A stretch of 64,000 bases of DNA, from positions 469,001,501 through 469,065,500 of the forward strand of contig CM028130.1 of the NCBI GenBank assembly GCA_016271365.2, written 5' to 3'. The notes beneath the pieces were generated by a model. That model was not told the origin of the DNA. It saw only the letters and a list, made by a program, of their open reading frames with translations, and made no database searches. Below, piece by piece: positions 45,127 through 55,294 of this stretch (within the stretch, counting starts at the first letter, position 1; the number at the start of each line of letters is the position of its first letter). Made by a program: the position numbers and the translations under genes. The DNA comes from Neoceratodus forsteri. Lineage: Eukaryota; Chordata; Ceratodontiformes; Ceratodontidae.

Positions 45127-46773
45127 TCACCATCCTCTGAGGAAATGCTGATATTCCTTGAAATCAGCATCGGAGAAAGATGAGCAGGGGTTCCTTCTCA
45201 GAGGAGGAGACAAGGATGATGGGAGTTGAATGTCCAGAGGATTCTCATGGCGGGAGAGTCGAAGACCCGCCATGCATGTATCTAACATTTGAGGGAGGCT
45301 GCGCAGAACTCTGAACTGCTCCCAGGATAACGGACCTCGTGGGACCGACATGGCCTGGGGAGCGGGGTGGTGAAGGCTGAGAGATGGGGAGGGGCACCTC
45401 CGAGGAGGCAACTGTTTCTGCCAGGGCTCTGGAATCGGGGAATGGAGCCCTAGTAGGAGGGATCCTGGCGACAGACCAGGCCACAGAACGGAACTCTGGG
45501 GAAGCGGAGCCTGAAGAGCCCAGGGGAGAACCTCCCCTGTGATGACGCCAGGACTGCATGGATCCAGAAGGGCAGTCCATGCTGGATCGCCGGAGGGCAC
45601 CCTAGAACCCTGGAGGGAGGGGCGGGTTCCGCACTGCGGCTCCTGGCCACCCCCTGAGGTGGCCAAAGAGGCAGTGGCAGACCTCCTGCCCCTCAACCCC
45701 TCTCGGACTCTGAGAGGCCCTCCTCCTGACCTTGCAGCATCCCTGTCCCTAGGGGGGCAACAGCACCCTGGGGTAGCTGTCACTGCCGTCCAGGAGAGGG
45801 GGCTCCCTCCGTCACTCTCACGCCTGCCCCCGGGCTCCCGCCACTCCCAGCCGGGAACCCTCAGGAGACGATGGAAGGGGACAGAGGAGAGGCCCATGTG
45901 CCGCCTGGTACCTCTAGCTACAGGGACCCAGACTCAAGAGTTGGGAGTGCCAGGATGGGTCCACTGCCTAGCTTATCGCCTCCGAGGAGGACGAGACCAG
46001 CTGGACCTCAATGCTGGCCACCCCAGGGTCCCTTGAGGCCACAGTGCCGTGAACAGCCCTGGTACCAAGGCGGCGCCCGCTCGCCGCGCGCGGCAGCAGC
46101 CAGGCTAACTCCAAACCCCCACGGCGGTGCGGCGAGTTCGGCACCGCCCTGGAGGATGGACTAGGGGCACTGGCTGGTGCATCAGGAGGTGAGTAGCACT
46201 GCTGATTGCGCTGTTATGTCCATCGGCACCATGAACGGCGCCGAGTTCAAAGTAGCACCGCGATGATCGGCCGGCACCGCCGAACGGTGCCGATCCAAAA
46301 TCGCATCATCGACACCAGCACTTAACGGTGCCGGTTCGAAACGGCCAAAGGCCGCCGAGGGTCTACCTGAGCTGTGGGCCCAAAAGCCCAGGGCCTCACA
46401 CGGGAGCTCACCTAGGAGGTAACTGCCAAGGTGGTGTTGCGCCAGGCCCCGGAAGGGACTATGACACTCCTCCAACAACGCAGAAGGGCCTCCTCGGCAA
46501 GAAAAGACGAGGTGTCCTCCTCGGCCGAGGCCCGGAGGGACCCGGGAAGGCCTAACGACCTGCCCGAGAATCCCAAGAGCGACATCGCCCCGGTCGGCGG
46601 GTTTTGCCAGTTTGTTCTGGGATGGAGGACGCATGTCCATCGGAAACAGCGCCGATGAATCATATCATGGTTGGGTCCTGGGCAACGGCAAACGCCATCC
46701 GGTCCGATGGAGAAATGCCGCCAAGGAGCACCGACGATAGCGCCCGCTCGAAAAGCTTAGCCTTAACCGACAT
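45127..46773 (-). pseudogene. Gag-like ORF region of the minus-strand DIRS-like element
   Basis: On the minus strand, ATG at 46773 begins MSVKAKLFERALSSVLLGGI. An open stretch of about 36 codons is followed by shifted frames. The longest single frame (45897-45127, 256 residues) ends SSFSDADFKEYQHFLRGW. The region is GC-rich with repeated CGGTGCCG. Its place directly after the left repeat and leader is that of gag in DIRS elements. No zinc knuckle is clear and I recognise no domain, so gag is inferred from position. Confidence 0.4.
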
Positions 46774-46899
46774 AACGCAAAATAACAAGGTTAAACACAG
46801 GAAACACACCCGCCCGAAGATAGAAAAAACAGTCTTACCGGATCGGGCGCCGAGTGTGATGAAAACAGGAGTCGCACACTACTACTTAAATTGACGCTC

Positions 46900-47093
46900 A
46901 CGTGAAACAGGTGCCGCCTCGATGGCGGGGAAAACAGAACTGAGTTGGAGGAGGTACAGTCAGCATTAACGGCCGCCGCCGCGATGACGCATGATGTCAC
47001 TTCGAGGGCGGGCCATAGCCAAAGCTTTTAAAAAAAAAGTTCGCTGACGGGTGCGGCTCGGCCACCCAGTTAATGAATGGTGAAGATTGACAA
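46900..47093 (-). repeat. Left terminal inverted repeat of the minus-strand DIRS-like element
   Basis: Plus-strand reading: GAACTGAGTTGGAGGAGG, TGATGTCACTTCGAGGGCGG, AAAGCTTTTAAAAAAAA, CACCCAGTTAATGAATGGTG and AAGATTGACAAGG, the inverted form of 42742-42950 minus the right-end-only outer bases. Confidence 0.85.
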
Positions 47094-47601
47094 GGAAAGA
47101 TCTGCATCTTCCCAAGGGGTTCTGATATCCTCAAGGCTTCTTGAAAGCCTCCACCAGAAAGACTTATAACCCAAATGGAAGAGATTCAGCATTTGGTGTT
47201 CTAAGAGCATATTTCTCCAGACACTGCTGGATTGCCTACGGCTGGGATTGTATGGTCCATCTAATGGCTTACTTCAGACCAGCTACTCGTAATTTGTCAG
47301 CTGTTTCTGCATTTTGTCTGTGGGGAAGTCTTCACTATCTTCTCATCCGTGTTCTGTAATTTTGTAGTTGCTTGTGGACTAGTCCTCCTTCAGAGACCCT
47401 GCCCTGCCTGGATTTGAATGTTGTATTGCTCAACTTATACAACCCCCTTTGAGCCTATGTCTTCAGCAGAGTTAAGTACTTGACTTGGAAACTGAGTTCT
47501 TGTAGCTACAGTTTCTGCCAGGCATATCAGTGAATCAGCTCTGCTGGAACCTGATTTTATCTCTTTTCACAGGGATAAGTGGTCCTTAGTACCAATAGAA
47601 G
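47094..47601 (+). pseudogene. DIRS-3 tyrosine recombinase, middle part, indel-rich
   Basis: It resumes GATCTGCATCTTCCCAAGGG and matches DIRS-2 17092-17636, with about one indel every 20-40 bp (for example TCAAGGCTTCTTGAAAGCC, GGGGAAGTCTTCACTATC). It is cut in AATAGAAGGTTC, where DIRS-4 begins. The upstream DIRS-3 part at 40.5-42.7 kb lacks this indel density. Confidence 0.8.
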
Positions 47602-48108
47602 GTTCAAACAACATGAAGTCTTGCTATATTATGATATATGCAGTGAGTCCCAACCGAACTGTTCGGAGGTGAAGAGTTAACTTTCCATGCCAGGCAGGAA
47701 TGCTGAGCTCGAGTTGGTTAAACTGTTGTTTTCAAACTCAAACTGTTTTACTCCTACTATTGAACAGTCGTCCGAGATTTTCCTCTGCTCGTTCATTTTG
47801 TTTGTTAGTATTATTTTCTCGCTTTTGACCGAATTTAAATGCAAACCGGGTCAGTTCAAGCTGTCTGTGGTATTGTAAGACTAGATAGCTTTTACATTTA
47901 ATCTTCTGTGTGGAACTTGTAAACAGTTATCGTTCGGTTTGAACTGATCAGGTTGTTGAACATGTTATCTGTCTTTAGAGTGTGGTTATTCTATCGGTTC
48001 TAAAAAACAGATTTTATTACGTTTTTTCCACTACCCGTGACACGTTGGGAACCGGATAGTCTTGTTGCGGATTGCCATAAACGGGCAAGTTTGGTTAGGA
48101 CTGGCATT

Positions 48109-49584
48109 ATGTCTGAGAAACCCAGAAGAAAACCGCCCACTGGTTCAACATGTATGTCTGTGGGGGCTTCGCTGACCCCACACCCCTGTGTTTATTGTCT
48201 GGGTGACCACCTCAGCAGGCTGCCAGATTTGGAAAAATTTTCCTGTAGCTACCCTGATAAGAGAGTTAGGCTCAGGAAAGGAGAGGAAGAAGTCCGCTGA
48301 CCGATGGATAGCCGGTTCGGTTCCAACCAACCGGGGGGAGTGCCCTGACCAGGGCTAGACTTCGGCAAAGGCGGATAACTCGAGGAGTCGGTTCCAGTAA
48401 AAAGGATAAGGAAATCAGCTGGTGTGGACAAAACTTCTCTCCAACCACTGAAGAAATAGCCAAAGCTGATAAATTGTCCAGTCGCTGTCGTTCGACCGAA
48501 CTGCACCATCAGGTAAGCGCTTTGTTCGGCCGTTCCACTGGTTCAAGAGTATGATTTGGAGGAATTTATGAACCGAGGAGGAAGAGGAGTATGAGGAGAG
48601 GAATGATTTGAAAGTCTGGTTGTGCCCATTGAACCGACACTCCCTGGACAGACCTTCAGAGGTCTCCTAGGCTTTCTGAGTCCCTTCTCATTTTATTTTT
48701 ATAAAAAGTGGTTGAAACCTCCAGCTCCTATGGAGGAAGCTGTGGATGATCAAGAGGAACCTGACTATGTGGAATGATGATATCCCAGATCCAGGAGACT
48801 GTCTATCTTTGCATAACTTTTGGGAAACAGACAGTAAAAATTAAAACTCCTCACACTATACTTCCTGTTGATAAGAGAATGGACAAGAGGTACATTGTCA
48901 GGCTCTGATACTGGAGTTCCATACAACAATGTAGCCATGTTAGTAGTGCAGGCTGCAGCTGTGACAAGGCAAATTTCTGGCTCACACCCCCTGACAAGGA
49001 CTCCAGGAGAATTGATGTCATGGCAAAGAAACAGTACATGGCAGCATCCTTGGGGCCTAGACAGGCACTTATATGGCTTATGTTGCTAGATACCAGAACT
49101 AGATGGGATACTGTTATGGCTCTAGCAGGTCCCTGGCTAGCTGCCATGAGCTGAGCAGGTGGCTGGATGGATGAGGCATCTAAGGTGCACCCATGCTGCA
49201 GTGTACTCTAATGATGTGTCATCATGTCATTGCTACATCTGTGGCCTTTGCAGAATGGCTTGGCTCAGATGTGGTAGCCTGTCACAGGATACCCAGACTA
49301 AGGCCATGGATTTTCTTGTTGTGGGTACTCTCTGTTTGGGGAGCAGACAGAGAATTGCATGAAGAAATGATGAGTCTAGGGCACCTATAGGAGTGCACAG
49401 GCTGCAGCAAGGCACACTCTCAAAGGCAGCCTTCCAGGGGCAGGGCAGGCCTTTTCATAGGCCTTCTTGCCAAGCTCAGGCCTCCTCTTCAGCTTACGCG
49501 AGAGGGGGTCTTAGAGAGAGCAGACGGGTTGGGGAGACCTGCTTCCACCCTCAGCCTAAAAGCCCTGCCAAGCAGGCACTTTGA
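48109..49584 (+). pseudogene. DIRS-4 gag remnant
   Basis: MSEKPRRKP start; a zinc-knuckle relic CVYCLGDHLSRLPDLEKF with the second cysteine pair lost; C-terminal PLPSRH-type sequence ending near TGA 49582. Frameshifts are very frequent, with no frame longer than about 90 codons. Confidence 0.75.
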
Positions 49585-49619
49585 TGGGGTGGCCAGGTCA
49601 TCCTCCACCCTGTGGTGGG

Positions 49620-50683
49620 GAAGGCCGGCTTACTTTGTCCAGGGACTGGAAGTCTCACATCAGACAAGTGGGTCCTGGAAGTAGTAAGCCTGGGACTGTT
49701 CTCAGCTTCAAAAAATCTCCAAAGATGAGAACCAGACCTTTCCACCTACAAATCCATCAGAGGTATTTTGCCCTGGGGCAGAAGTTCACCTCCTGGCTCT
49801 CAGAGCCGTGGAAAGGTTCCACCCCACCAGGGCAGGGATTGTACCCAGGTACCTTCTTACCCCAAAGACAGGAGGCTCATCCTGATCTCAGATACTTAAA
49901 CAAGCACCTTTAAAACCAAAATTCAAAATGTGATTCTGGAATTATTCTGTCTTCTAAGGCCAGGGACTGGCTAGCCCCTTGACCAAGGATGCCTACTTCC
50001 ATATTATCATCAGAGTCCTTCGAAAGTACCTCAGGTTCGAGCTGCCTCAGGCCATTACCAGTTCAGAGCAATGCCTTTGGCCTCACCTCCTGGTCCGTGG
50101 GATTCACAAATGCCTGGCAGTAGCAGTTGCCCACCTAAGAAGGCAAAATTATGCCATCTTCCTACCTGGTGACTGGCTCATGGTAGGCCAGTCTCCAGAC
50201 TAGGTCAAGTTACATCTTCAGATAACTCAGCAACTGCTTACCTCTCTAGGTTTCCTTCTGAATTTTCCAAAGCTGTTCTAGAGCCTGCCTCACCTTCATG
50301 GTGCAGAACTGAACACAGAGGAAGCCAGAGCCTCCTGTCTTTGGACAGGGCAAGGACCCTGGTCTCTTGGTTTCTATTCACCTGCAGGTCTCTTAACCAG
50401 CAGCAGATTTTATAGCCCGGCACATGGCTGTTTTACAGCAGTAGTGCAAGGAGCCAGATTTCAGATGAGGGACATCCAGTTCCATTGAGAGCCTTTTTGT
50501 CTTAAGAAAGGACCTCTAACCAAATTGATCCTAGTGACTCGAACCCTGATCCAAGCCCTACAATGGTGGCAGGATCAGAGCAATCTGAGACAGGGGTTCC
50601 TGCCACTTAGTCACTCTTGATCCTTACTACAGATGCATCCCTTGGGGTGGAGCTCACGTGGGTTACCTCATCACTCCGGAGCT
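49620..50683 (+). pseudogene. DIRS-4 reverse transcriptase remnant, truncated at RNase H
   Basis: Short frames match DIRS RT: AYFHIIIRVLRKYLRFELPQ near 49988-50050, CLAVAVAHLRRQNYAIFLPG where YLDD has degraded to PGD, and MRDIQFH near 50466. The RNase H start TDASLGVELTW is cut at about 50683. Confidence 0.8.
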
Positions 50684-52170
50684 CAAAATGTATTGAAATA
50701 TATGATCAAAAGGGCAAGATATGAAACACAATTCAAAATCACTCATTGTAAAGACATTAAATTACTCCATTCTTACATTAACTCTACTAATAAATCATCG
50801 GCACAGAGTATAGGACCTATACATCATAATGGTAATATCATAAGAGAAAACACTAATGTGGCAAATTCTTTCAACAACTATTTCTGTTCAGTTTTTACTC
50901 CAAAGGCAGTTATTACGAACATCGCAGTTAGTGACAATGGTAGCACCCACAAGTTTTCTATTGAGGAAGTAGAAATGGAATTGCAGAAAGTAAAAACTTC
51001 CACTAGCCCTGGACCGGACAATATACATCCACAATTACTCAAGGCTACATCACATATAATCGCATGCCTCCTGACACTTATTTTTAACAAGTCTCTAGAA
51101 AGTGGGGTGGTACCAGCTGACTGGAGAGTGGCCATGTGGCCTTCATTTTTAAAGGAAGATAAAGTAAAAGTCAAGAATTATAGGCCAATTAGCCTAACAT
51201 CCCTCCCTTGCAAAATAATGGAAAAACTGCTAAAGTCTAGATTAGAAAGTGACGTTGTTAGCCGTAATGTTACAGGCAAGCTCCAACATGGGTTTAAACA
51301 AGGAGCACCATGCTCAACAAATATGGTGACCTTCTAAGAGCAGGTCAGCCAGGGCTCTGACAGGGAGCGTCCCTCAGTTGTTATACTTCTGGACTTCGCC
51401 AAGGCCTTTGACAAGGTGACACACATCATCTTAGTTAATAAATTACTTGCATTAGGCTTCAGCCCATTATTGGTGCATTGGATTAACAACTGGTTGAAAG
51501 ATCGAATGCAGAGTGTAAAAGTTAATGATTGTATATCAAACAAACAGGAGGTAACTAGTGGAGTACCTCAGGGCTCGGTATGGGGCCAAAAACTGTTTGA
51601 TATACTCATCAGTACATACAAAATGGCATCACAAACAAGATGGTCAGATTTGCCGAAGATTTAAAACTAAGAGGTGAGATTGACACGTTCAGTAAGCATC
51701 TTACAATTGTAACCGATCTAAATAAGATAATGGAATGGTCAGAATGTAATGGTATGCAGTTTAATACTAACAGATGTGTAGTAATGCACTACAGTACCAA
51801 TAACCTCAATTATAATTATATCTAGAGTAATTCCATTTTACGTAAATTCACATCTGAATCCGACCTTAGGGTTAAAATCAACAAAAAACTTACATCATCA
51901 GACCATTGCAGACTTGTAACATGTAACGCCAGGGGACTTGTTAGAAAAATAAATCGTACATTTATTTGTAAATCCAAACAGTGTATCATTCCCTTTACAA
52001 AAGTTATGTCAGACCAATACTTGATTATGGATCCCCAGCTTGGGCACCATACTTATTGAAAGACATAAATATGATTGAAGGAGTGCAGAAATCAGTTCCG
52101 AGACTAATTCCACGTATAAAGGAATTGCCGTGTAATGATAGACTGAAGGAAATGGGTTTGTTTCCTTAGA
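50684..52170 (+). pseudogene. CR1-like reverse transcriptase, motif C altered
   Basis: The first frame (to 51337) is open for over 200 codons. A stop at 51336 and several frame changes follow. At the catalytic motif C the copy reads FAED instead of F/YADD, so one metal-binding aspartate is replaced by glutamate. Motif A aspartates are present. It is inactive as read. Confidence 0.85.
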
Positions 52171-52460
52171 GGCGACCTACTGCTTCAGTACAAATTATCA
52201 CAGTCTCCAGATTTAAGTAGCCAATGTAACCTCGTATTCAGTAATCCAGAGGCTGCCTGAGATCTCACGGCAGGAAATTAATAGTCCCAGGGCTGTCACA
52301 TCCAAAGGGATAATTATTTTACTGTGAGGACTATCAAGGCCTGGAATAGACTGCCAAAGGAGGCGGTTGAGGCAACCATTTGTTTTTATTCAAAACATAC
52401 TGGATAGAGTATTCTATTCTAAACATCGAATGGTACTCCCTATACCTAGGGCTTGCTGGG
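50684..52460 (+). mobile_element. CR1-like LINE, RT portion
   Basis: It reads YMIKRARYETQFKI and FNNYFCSVFTPK before RT, then the RT domain: SPGPDNIHPQLLKATS, KNYRPISLTSLPCKIMEKLL, LLDFAKAFDKVTHI (motif A, 51387-51428), TSGVPQGSVWG and FAEDLKLRGEI (motif C at about 51644). C-terminal remnants include LDYGSPAWAPYLLKDINMIE and EGVQKSVPRLIPRIKELPCN, then IKAWNRLPKEAVEA. Both ends are truncated. Confidence 0.85.
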
Positions 52461-52464
52461 GTTG

Positions 52465-53006
52465 ATATCCGCGCTTGCAGCTTGTGCAGAATACTGCAGC
52501 ATGTTTGTTGACTGGGGTGTCTAGGAGATCCATATTACCCTGTGCTGCGCCTCTGCACTGGCTGCCTATACAGTGGCGGATCACCTTCAAAGTGGGTCTT
52601 TTGACCTACAAAGCCCTACATGGGTTGGGTCCCGACTATCTGAAAGAGCTTCTGGTACCTTACATCCCTCTGAGACAGCTTAGCTCAGCTGATGAGGGTT
52701 GCTGGAAATTCGAGGTAAATTGAAGTCTTCTGGAGCCCGTGCTTTTTAGTTTGCGGCGCCACCCTTGGAATTCTCTGCCCCGCCAGCTCCGAGAAAGTAC
52801 AACGGTGGATAGTTTTTAAGAAGGCCTTAAAGTCATTTTTATGGAATCAGGCATTCCTGCAGTATCTTAAATTGTTTTAATATTCTACTGGTTTTGTTGT
52901 TAGTGTATGTACTGTCATGTAGAATGTAATGATGATTTGCTAGCGCCTTGAAATATTTGAAAGGCGTAATCAAATAAATTTTATTATTATTATTATTATT
53001 ATTAAA
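52465..53006 (+). mobile_element. L2-type LINE, 3' end
   Basis: LQLVQNTAACLLTGVSRRSI, then PLHWLPIQWRITFKVGLLTY and KALHGLGPDYLKELLVPYIP, is the L2 (Maui-type) RT C-terminus. It ends at CGAGGTAAATTGA with a break. The 3' UTR has AGCGCCTTGAAATATTTG and AATAAATTTTATTATTATT with a (ATT)n tail at 52979-53004. Confidence 0.85.
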
Positions 53007-53480
53007 GCATGACCCCACATGTGTGGGACAATCTAGATGGGCTAACCACCCCTTTGTCCATTTATCCTAGTAGTAAATATCACTGTCGCCTTCCCTGGGT
53101 ACCTCTCACCCAGCAGGATCACGTAAGAGGCGGTGGCATTCCATCTACCTCTCCTCTTCTATCAGTTCTCGTCTGTTCTCTCACCCACACACACTAGGTC
53201 GGCTGTCAGATAAGCGCCATCCATCCTTTAACACTGTATTGACAGCGCTCTCAATACAGCGGCAGTACTAAATGCCATCAGGAAACACAGCATGAATGGT
53301 AGCGGTTAGGTGGCGTCCGACCGCTACCATTCTTATAAAAATACAAACTGTTCTTTTTTGTGGGGTTCTGCCCCCGCCCCCCTACTTAAAGATCCTAACT
53401 CCGAGGAGGCGGATCATGGGGAAATGCTAAATTTGTGAGGCCGTGGAATTACTGTTTCCACAGCCCCTTGTAAAAAAGTT
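53007..53480. other. Non-coding stretch with short perfect hairpins
   Basis: No coding signal. Hairpins: CTGGGT/ACCCAG near 53095; CTGTATTGA (53234-53242) with TCAATACAG (53251-53259); GAATGGTAGCGGT (53294-53306) with ACCGCTACCATTC (53320-53332). Confidence 0.7.
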
Positions 53481-53600
53481 AAGCAGAGTACATGAAAAAC
53501 ATTGAGGGGAGACCAGGATTAGAGCCCTGGTCTCCCAGTTCTTCCTGACTAAGCTGCTGCATTAACCCACTCTGCCACAGGGGCAGCTTGACCAGTGATT
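53481..53600 (-). mobile_element. tRNA-derived SINE head, minus strand
   Basis: On the minus strand GTGGCAGAGTGGGTTAATGC resembles a tRNA A box and GGCTCTAATCC, about 50 bp on, a B box. The T-arm-like stem GGGAGACCAGG with CCTGGTCTCCC is perfect over 11 bp. The body would extend towards lower coordinates, and its end is unclear. Confidence 0.55.
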
Positions 53601-53638
53601 GCACTTTCCTCCTACTTCAGCTTTTCCTCTAAGCGGGT

Positions 53639-53695
53639 GAATAGCGACAGGGGTAGCACTAGTTGCTCAACGTTATTCTACCCCTGTCGCTATTC
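53639..53695. repeat. Perfect 18-bp hairpin
   Basis: GAATAGCGACAGGGGTAG at 53639-53656 and its exact complement at 53678-53695, around a 21-nt loop. Confidence 0.95.
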
Positions 53696-53839
53696 TAACA
53701 TGCACGGTTCCTGCAGCACTGTTTATACCGCGCTGTTAAGGAAGCACTCTTTAGACCAGGTAGGCTCTCAGTCACCTCTGCATATGAACTACTCCTCCTC
53801 AAACTCTCTTTCCCTTTCTCTGTCCCTGTCTTTGTGGCT

Positions 53840-55290
53840 GGTGTCTACTGCTGCCCTCCCAACTGTCACTGAAGTCTTTACCAGTATCTCCACTCATGCC
53901 TTGCCTGGTGAATTGCTCATCATTGGGATTTTAACATAAATCATCTCTCCCTTCTCAAATTAAATTCTGCCAAAACATTAAGTCCTTCAACTTACTCAAC
54001 TGATCTCTGACCTCACCCAACACAATTATAATTGCTGCAATCACTCCTTAGTGGACTGGTTTCATACCTCCCACCCCACCATATCGCAGATGCGGCACCC
54101 TCCCTGACACCCTCAGTGACCACCATATTGTCTACTGTGCATGCAAATACACCGTCCCAAAGCCCACAAACTCCTCCAGATTCAGTTCCTCCGGTTACTG
54201 GACTTGTCCTCCCTTCATGTTGACTTGGTAGCTATCGACTGGTCACCCATTTCTTCTGCCAGGAACATAAATTCTGCCCTCAACTATTTTAATACCAAAT
54301 TCATGTATATCTGGGATCTGCTTGTCCCCCTGAGGAAAACCAGGGTCCATGGTTCCCACCTCCCTTGGATCTCAGCTGAACTACTGGGCTGCCTATGTGC
54401 ATGAGACTGGAAGACTCAAAAGTCCTCTGGCTCCCCTGTTGACTTAACCAGGTATCGAGCCCTTTGCAATGCCTATACCAGAGCCACTAGGCTTGCCAAG
54501 GCTGAGTACTTTGCTTCCACTTTCCAGAATAACCTTAATCACCCCTCCAAGTTCTAGAAGGTCATCTACGCCCTCTTCTCCCCCCTCAACCCAACCCTCC
54601 CTCCAGTCCTCAAGGTGGGTGACATCCCCATTTATGACCCCCTCTCTGTTGCCTCAGAGCTCATCTCATTCTTTACCTCCTGTGCCTCCTCCCTTCTCTC
54701 CTCCCTCCCCCTCCCACCTACTGCCTTCCCCCATCCCACCACCCCTGCCCTCTCCTTCTCCTTCTGTTCTGTCACTCCTGCTGCCCCTTTCAAGGCTCTT
54801 GTGTCTCTTAACCCTCTCAGGGGTAGGAGCCCTGACAGGCTTGGCCCCAAACTTCTCCATCTCTGTACCTCTGCTATTGCTTTACCTATTACCTCCCTTC
54901 TTAACCACTCTTTCTCCCTTGCCTCTGTCCCCGACTCCTGGAAACATGCCACTGTCATACCTCTTCCCAAAGCGGTGTTCGTCCTCTCCTGGCAACTACC
55001 ACCCCTATCTCCCTGCTTCCTATTTTAGCTAAACTGCAAGAGCACCTTGTGCTGTTCCAGCTCTCCCCCTTCCTAGACTCTTCCTCTTTTTTCACCCCTT
55101 TCCAGTCTGGATCCTGTAAATTCCACTCCTACTCCTTCTTCCTCCTCCTCCGGCTTACTGACTCCATTTTTTCAGGTATGGATCAGGGCCTTATCACTTT
55201 TGCCATCTTTGCTGACTTAAGCCTTCAACACTGTAGGTCACCCCTTCTCCTTGACAAGCTTAAGGCAGTAGTGGGAGGAGCCTGCAGCTA
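53840..55290 (+). pseudogene. L2-like LINE ORF remnant (endonuclease end to mid RT)
   Basis: Frames in sequence read: an APE end with LIIIG plus FNINHLSLL (a GDFN motif broken by a 1-bp loss near 53925); a pre-RT region LNYFNTKFMYIWDLLVPLRK and RYRALCNAYTRATRLAKAEY; and the RT start RGRSPDRLGPKLLHLCTSAI with SFSLASVPDSWKHATVIPLP. Remnants of motif A follow near 55198-55230 (TFAIFADLS). C-rich, low-complexity coding such as SSLLSSLPLPPTAFPHPTTP fills the centre. Frameshifted and 3'-truncated at about 55290. It is a different copy from the L2 end at 52465. Confidence 0.7.
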
Positions 55291-55294
55291 ACCA

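Larger units (their letters stand above)
42742..47093 (-). mobile_element. DIRS-like element without visible RT or recombinase, ~4.35 kb, minus strand
   Basis: Read on the minus strand it has a short left end (CTTTCCTTGTCAATCTTCAC at 47093), a ~190-bp terminal repeat, a GC-rich body, an ICR at 44205-44290 and a longer right end (ending GGTACGTAATTTTCATAT at 42742). The ICR equals complement(left end) plus complement(right end), the diagnostic DIRS arrangement, yet its sequence is unrelated to the four DIRS copies here. There is no usual target duplication; an ATCT shared by target and circle junction lies at the edges. I find no YLDD-type RT and no HxxR...Y recombinase, so it is presumably non-autonomous. 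Confidence 0.8.
29885..47601 (+). mobile_element. DIRS-3: DIRS element split by three later insertions
   Basis: Pieces of one DIRS copy at 29885-31649, 40453-42741 and 47094-47601 join without loss at homologous positions in DIRS-2. It starts TTCAAACAACATGAAGTCTT. Insertions are the hAT (31650-40452), the minus-strand DIRS-like element (42742-47093) and DIRS-4 from 47602. The end of the recombinase gene, the ICR and the right ITR are not found in the window, so they lie beyond 64000 or are deleted. DIRS-3 itself lies in element C. Confidence 0.92.
47602..50683 (+). mobile_element. DIRS-4: DIRS copy inserted in DIRS-3, 3' half missing, indel-rich
   Basis: It begins TTCAAACAACATGAAGTCTT, exactly within the GAAGGTTCTTGCC site known from DIRS-2, so the shared TTC of circle junction and target is visible. 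It runs through left ITR, leader, gag (ATG 48109), RT and the start of RNase H, and stops at about 50683 against a CR1-like LINE. Small deletions occur throughout. The recombinase, ICR and right end are absent from the window. Confidence 0.88.

Noticed and set aside
45127..45897. A 256-residue open frame on the minus strand as a host gene in a CpG-rich island
   Set aside because: It lies fully within the DIRS-like element bounded by terminal repeats and an ICR, shows no known domain, and GC-rich DNA gives long chance frames on both strands here.
53481..53600. A functional tRNA gene
   Set aside because: A and B boxes are recognisable on the minus strand but I could not build a proper acceptor stem or anticodon arm, so a SINE head fits better.
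54469..55032. Proline/serine-rich protein gene
   Set aside because: It is an off-frame reading of C-rich L2-like LINE sequence whose other frame gives RT motifs.
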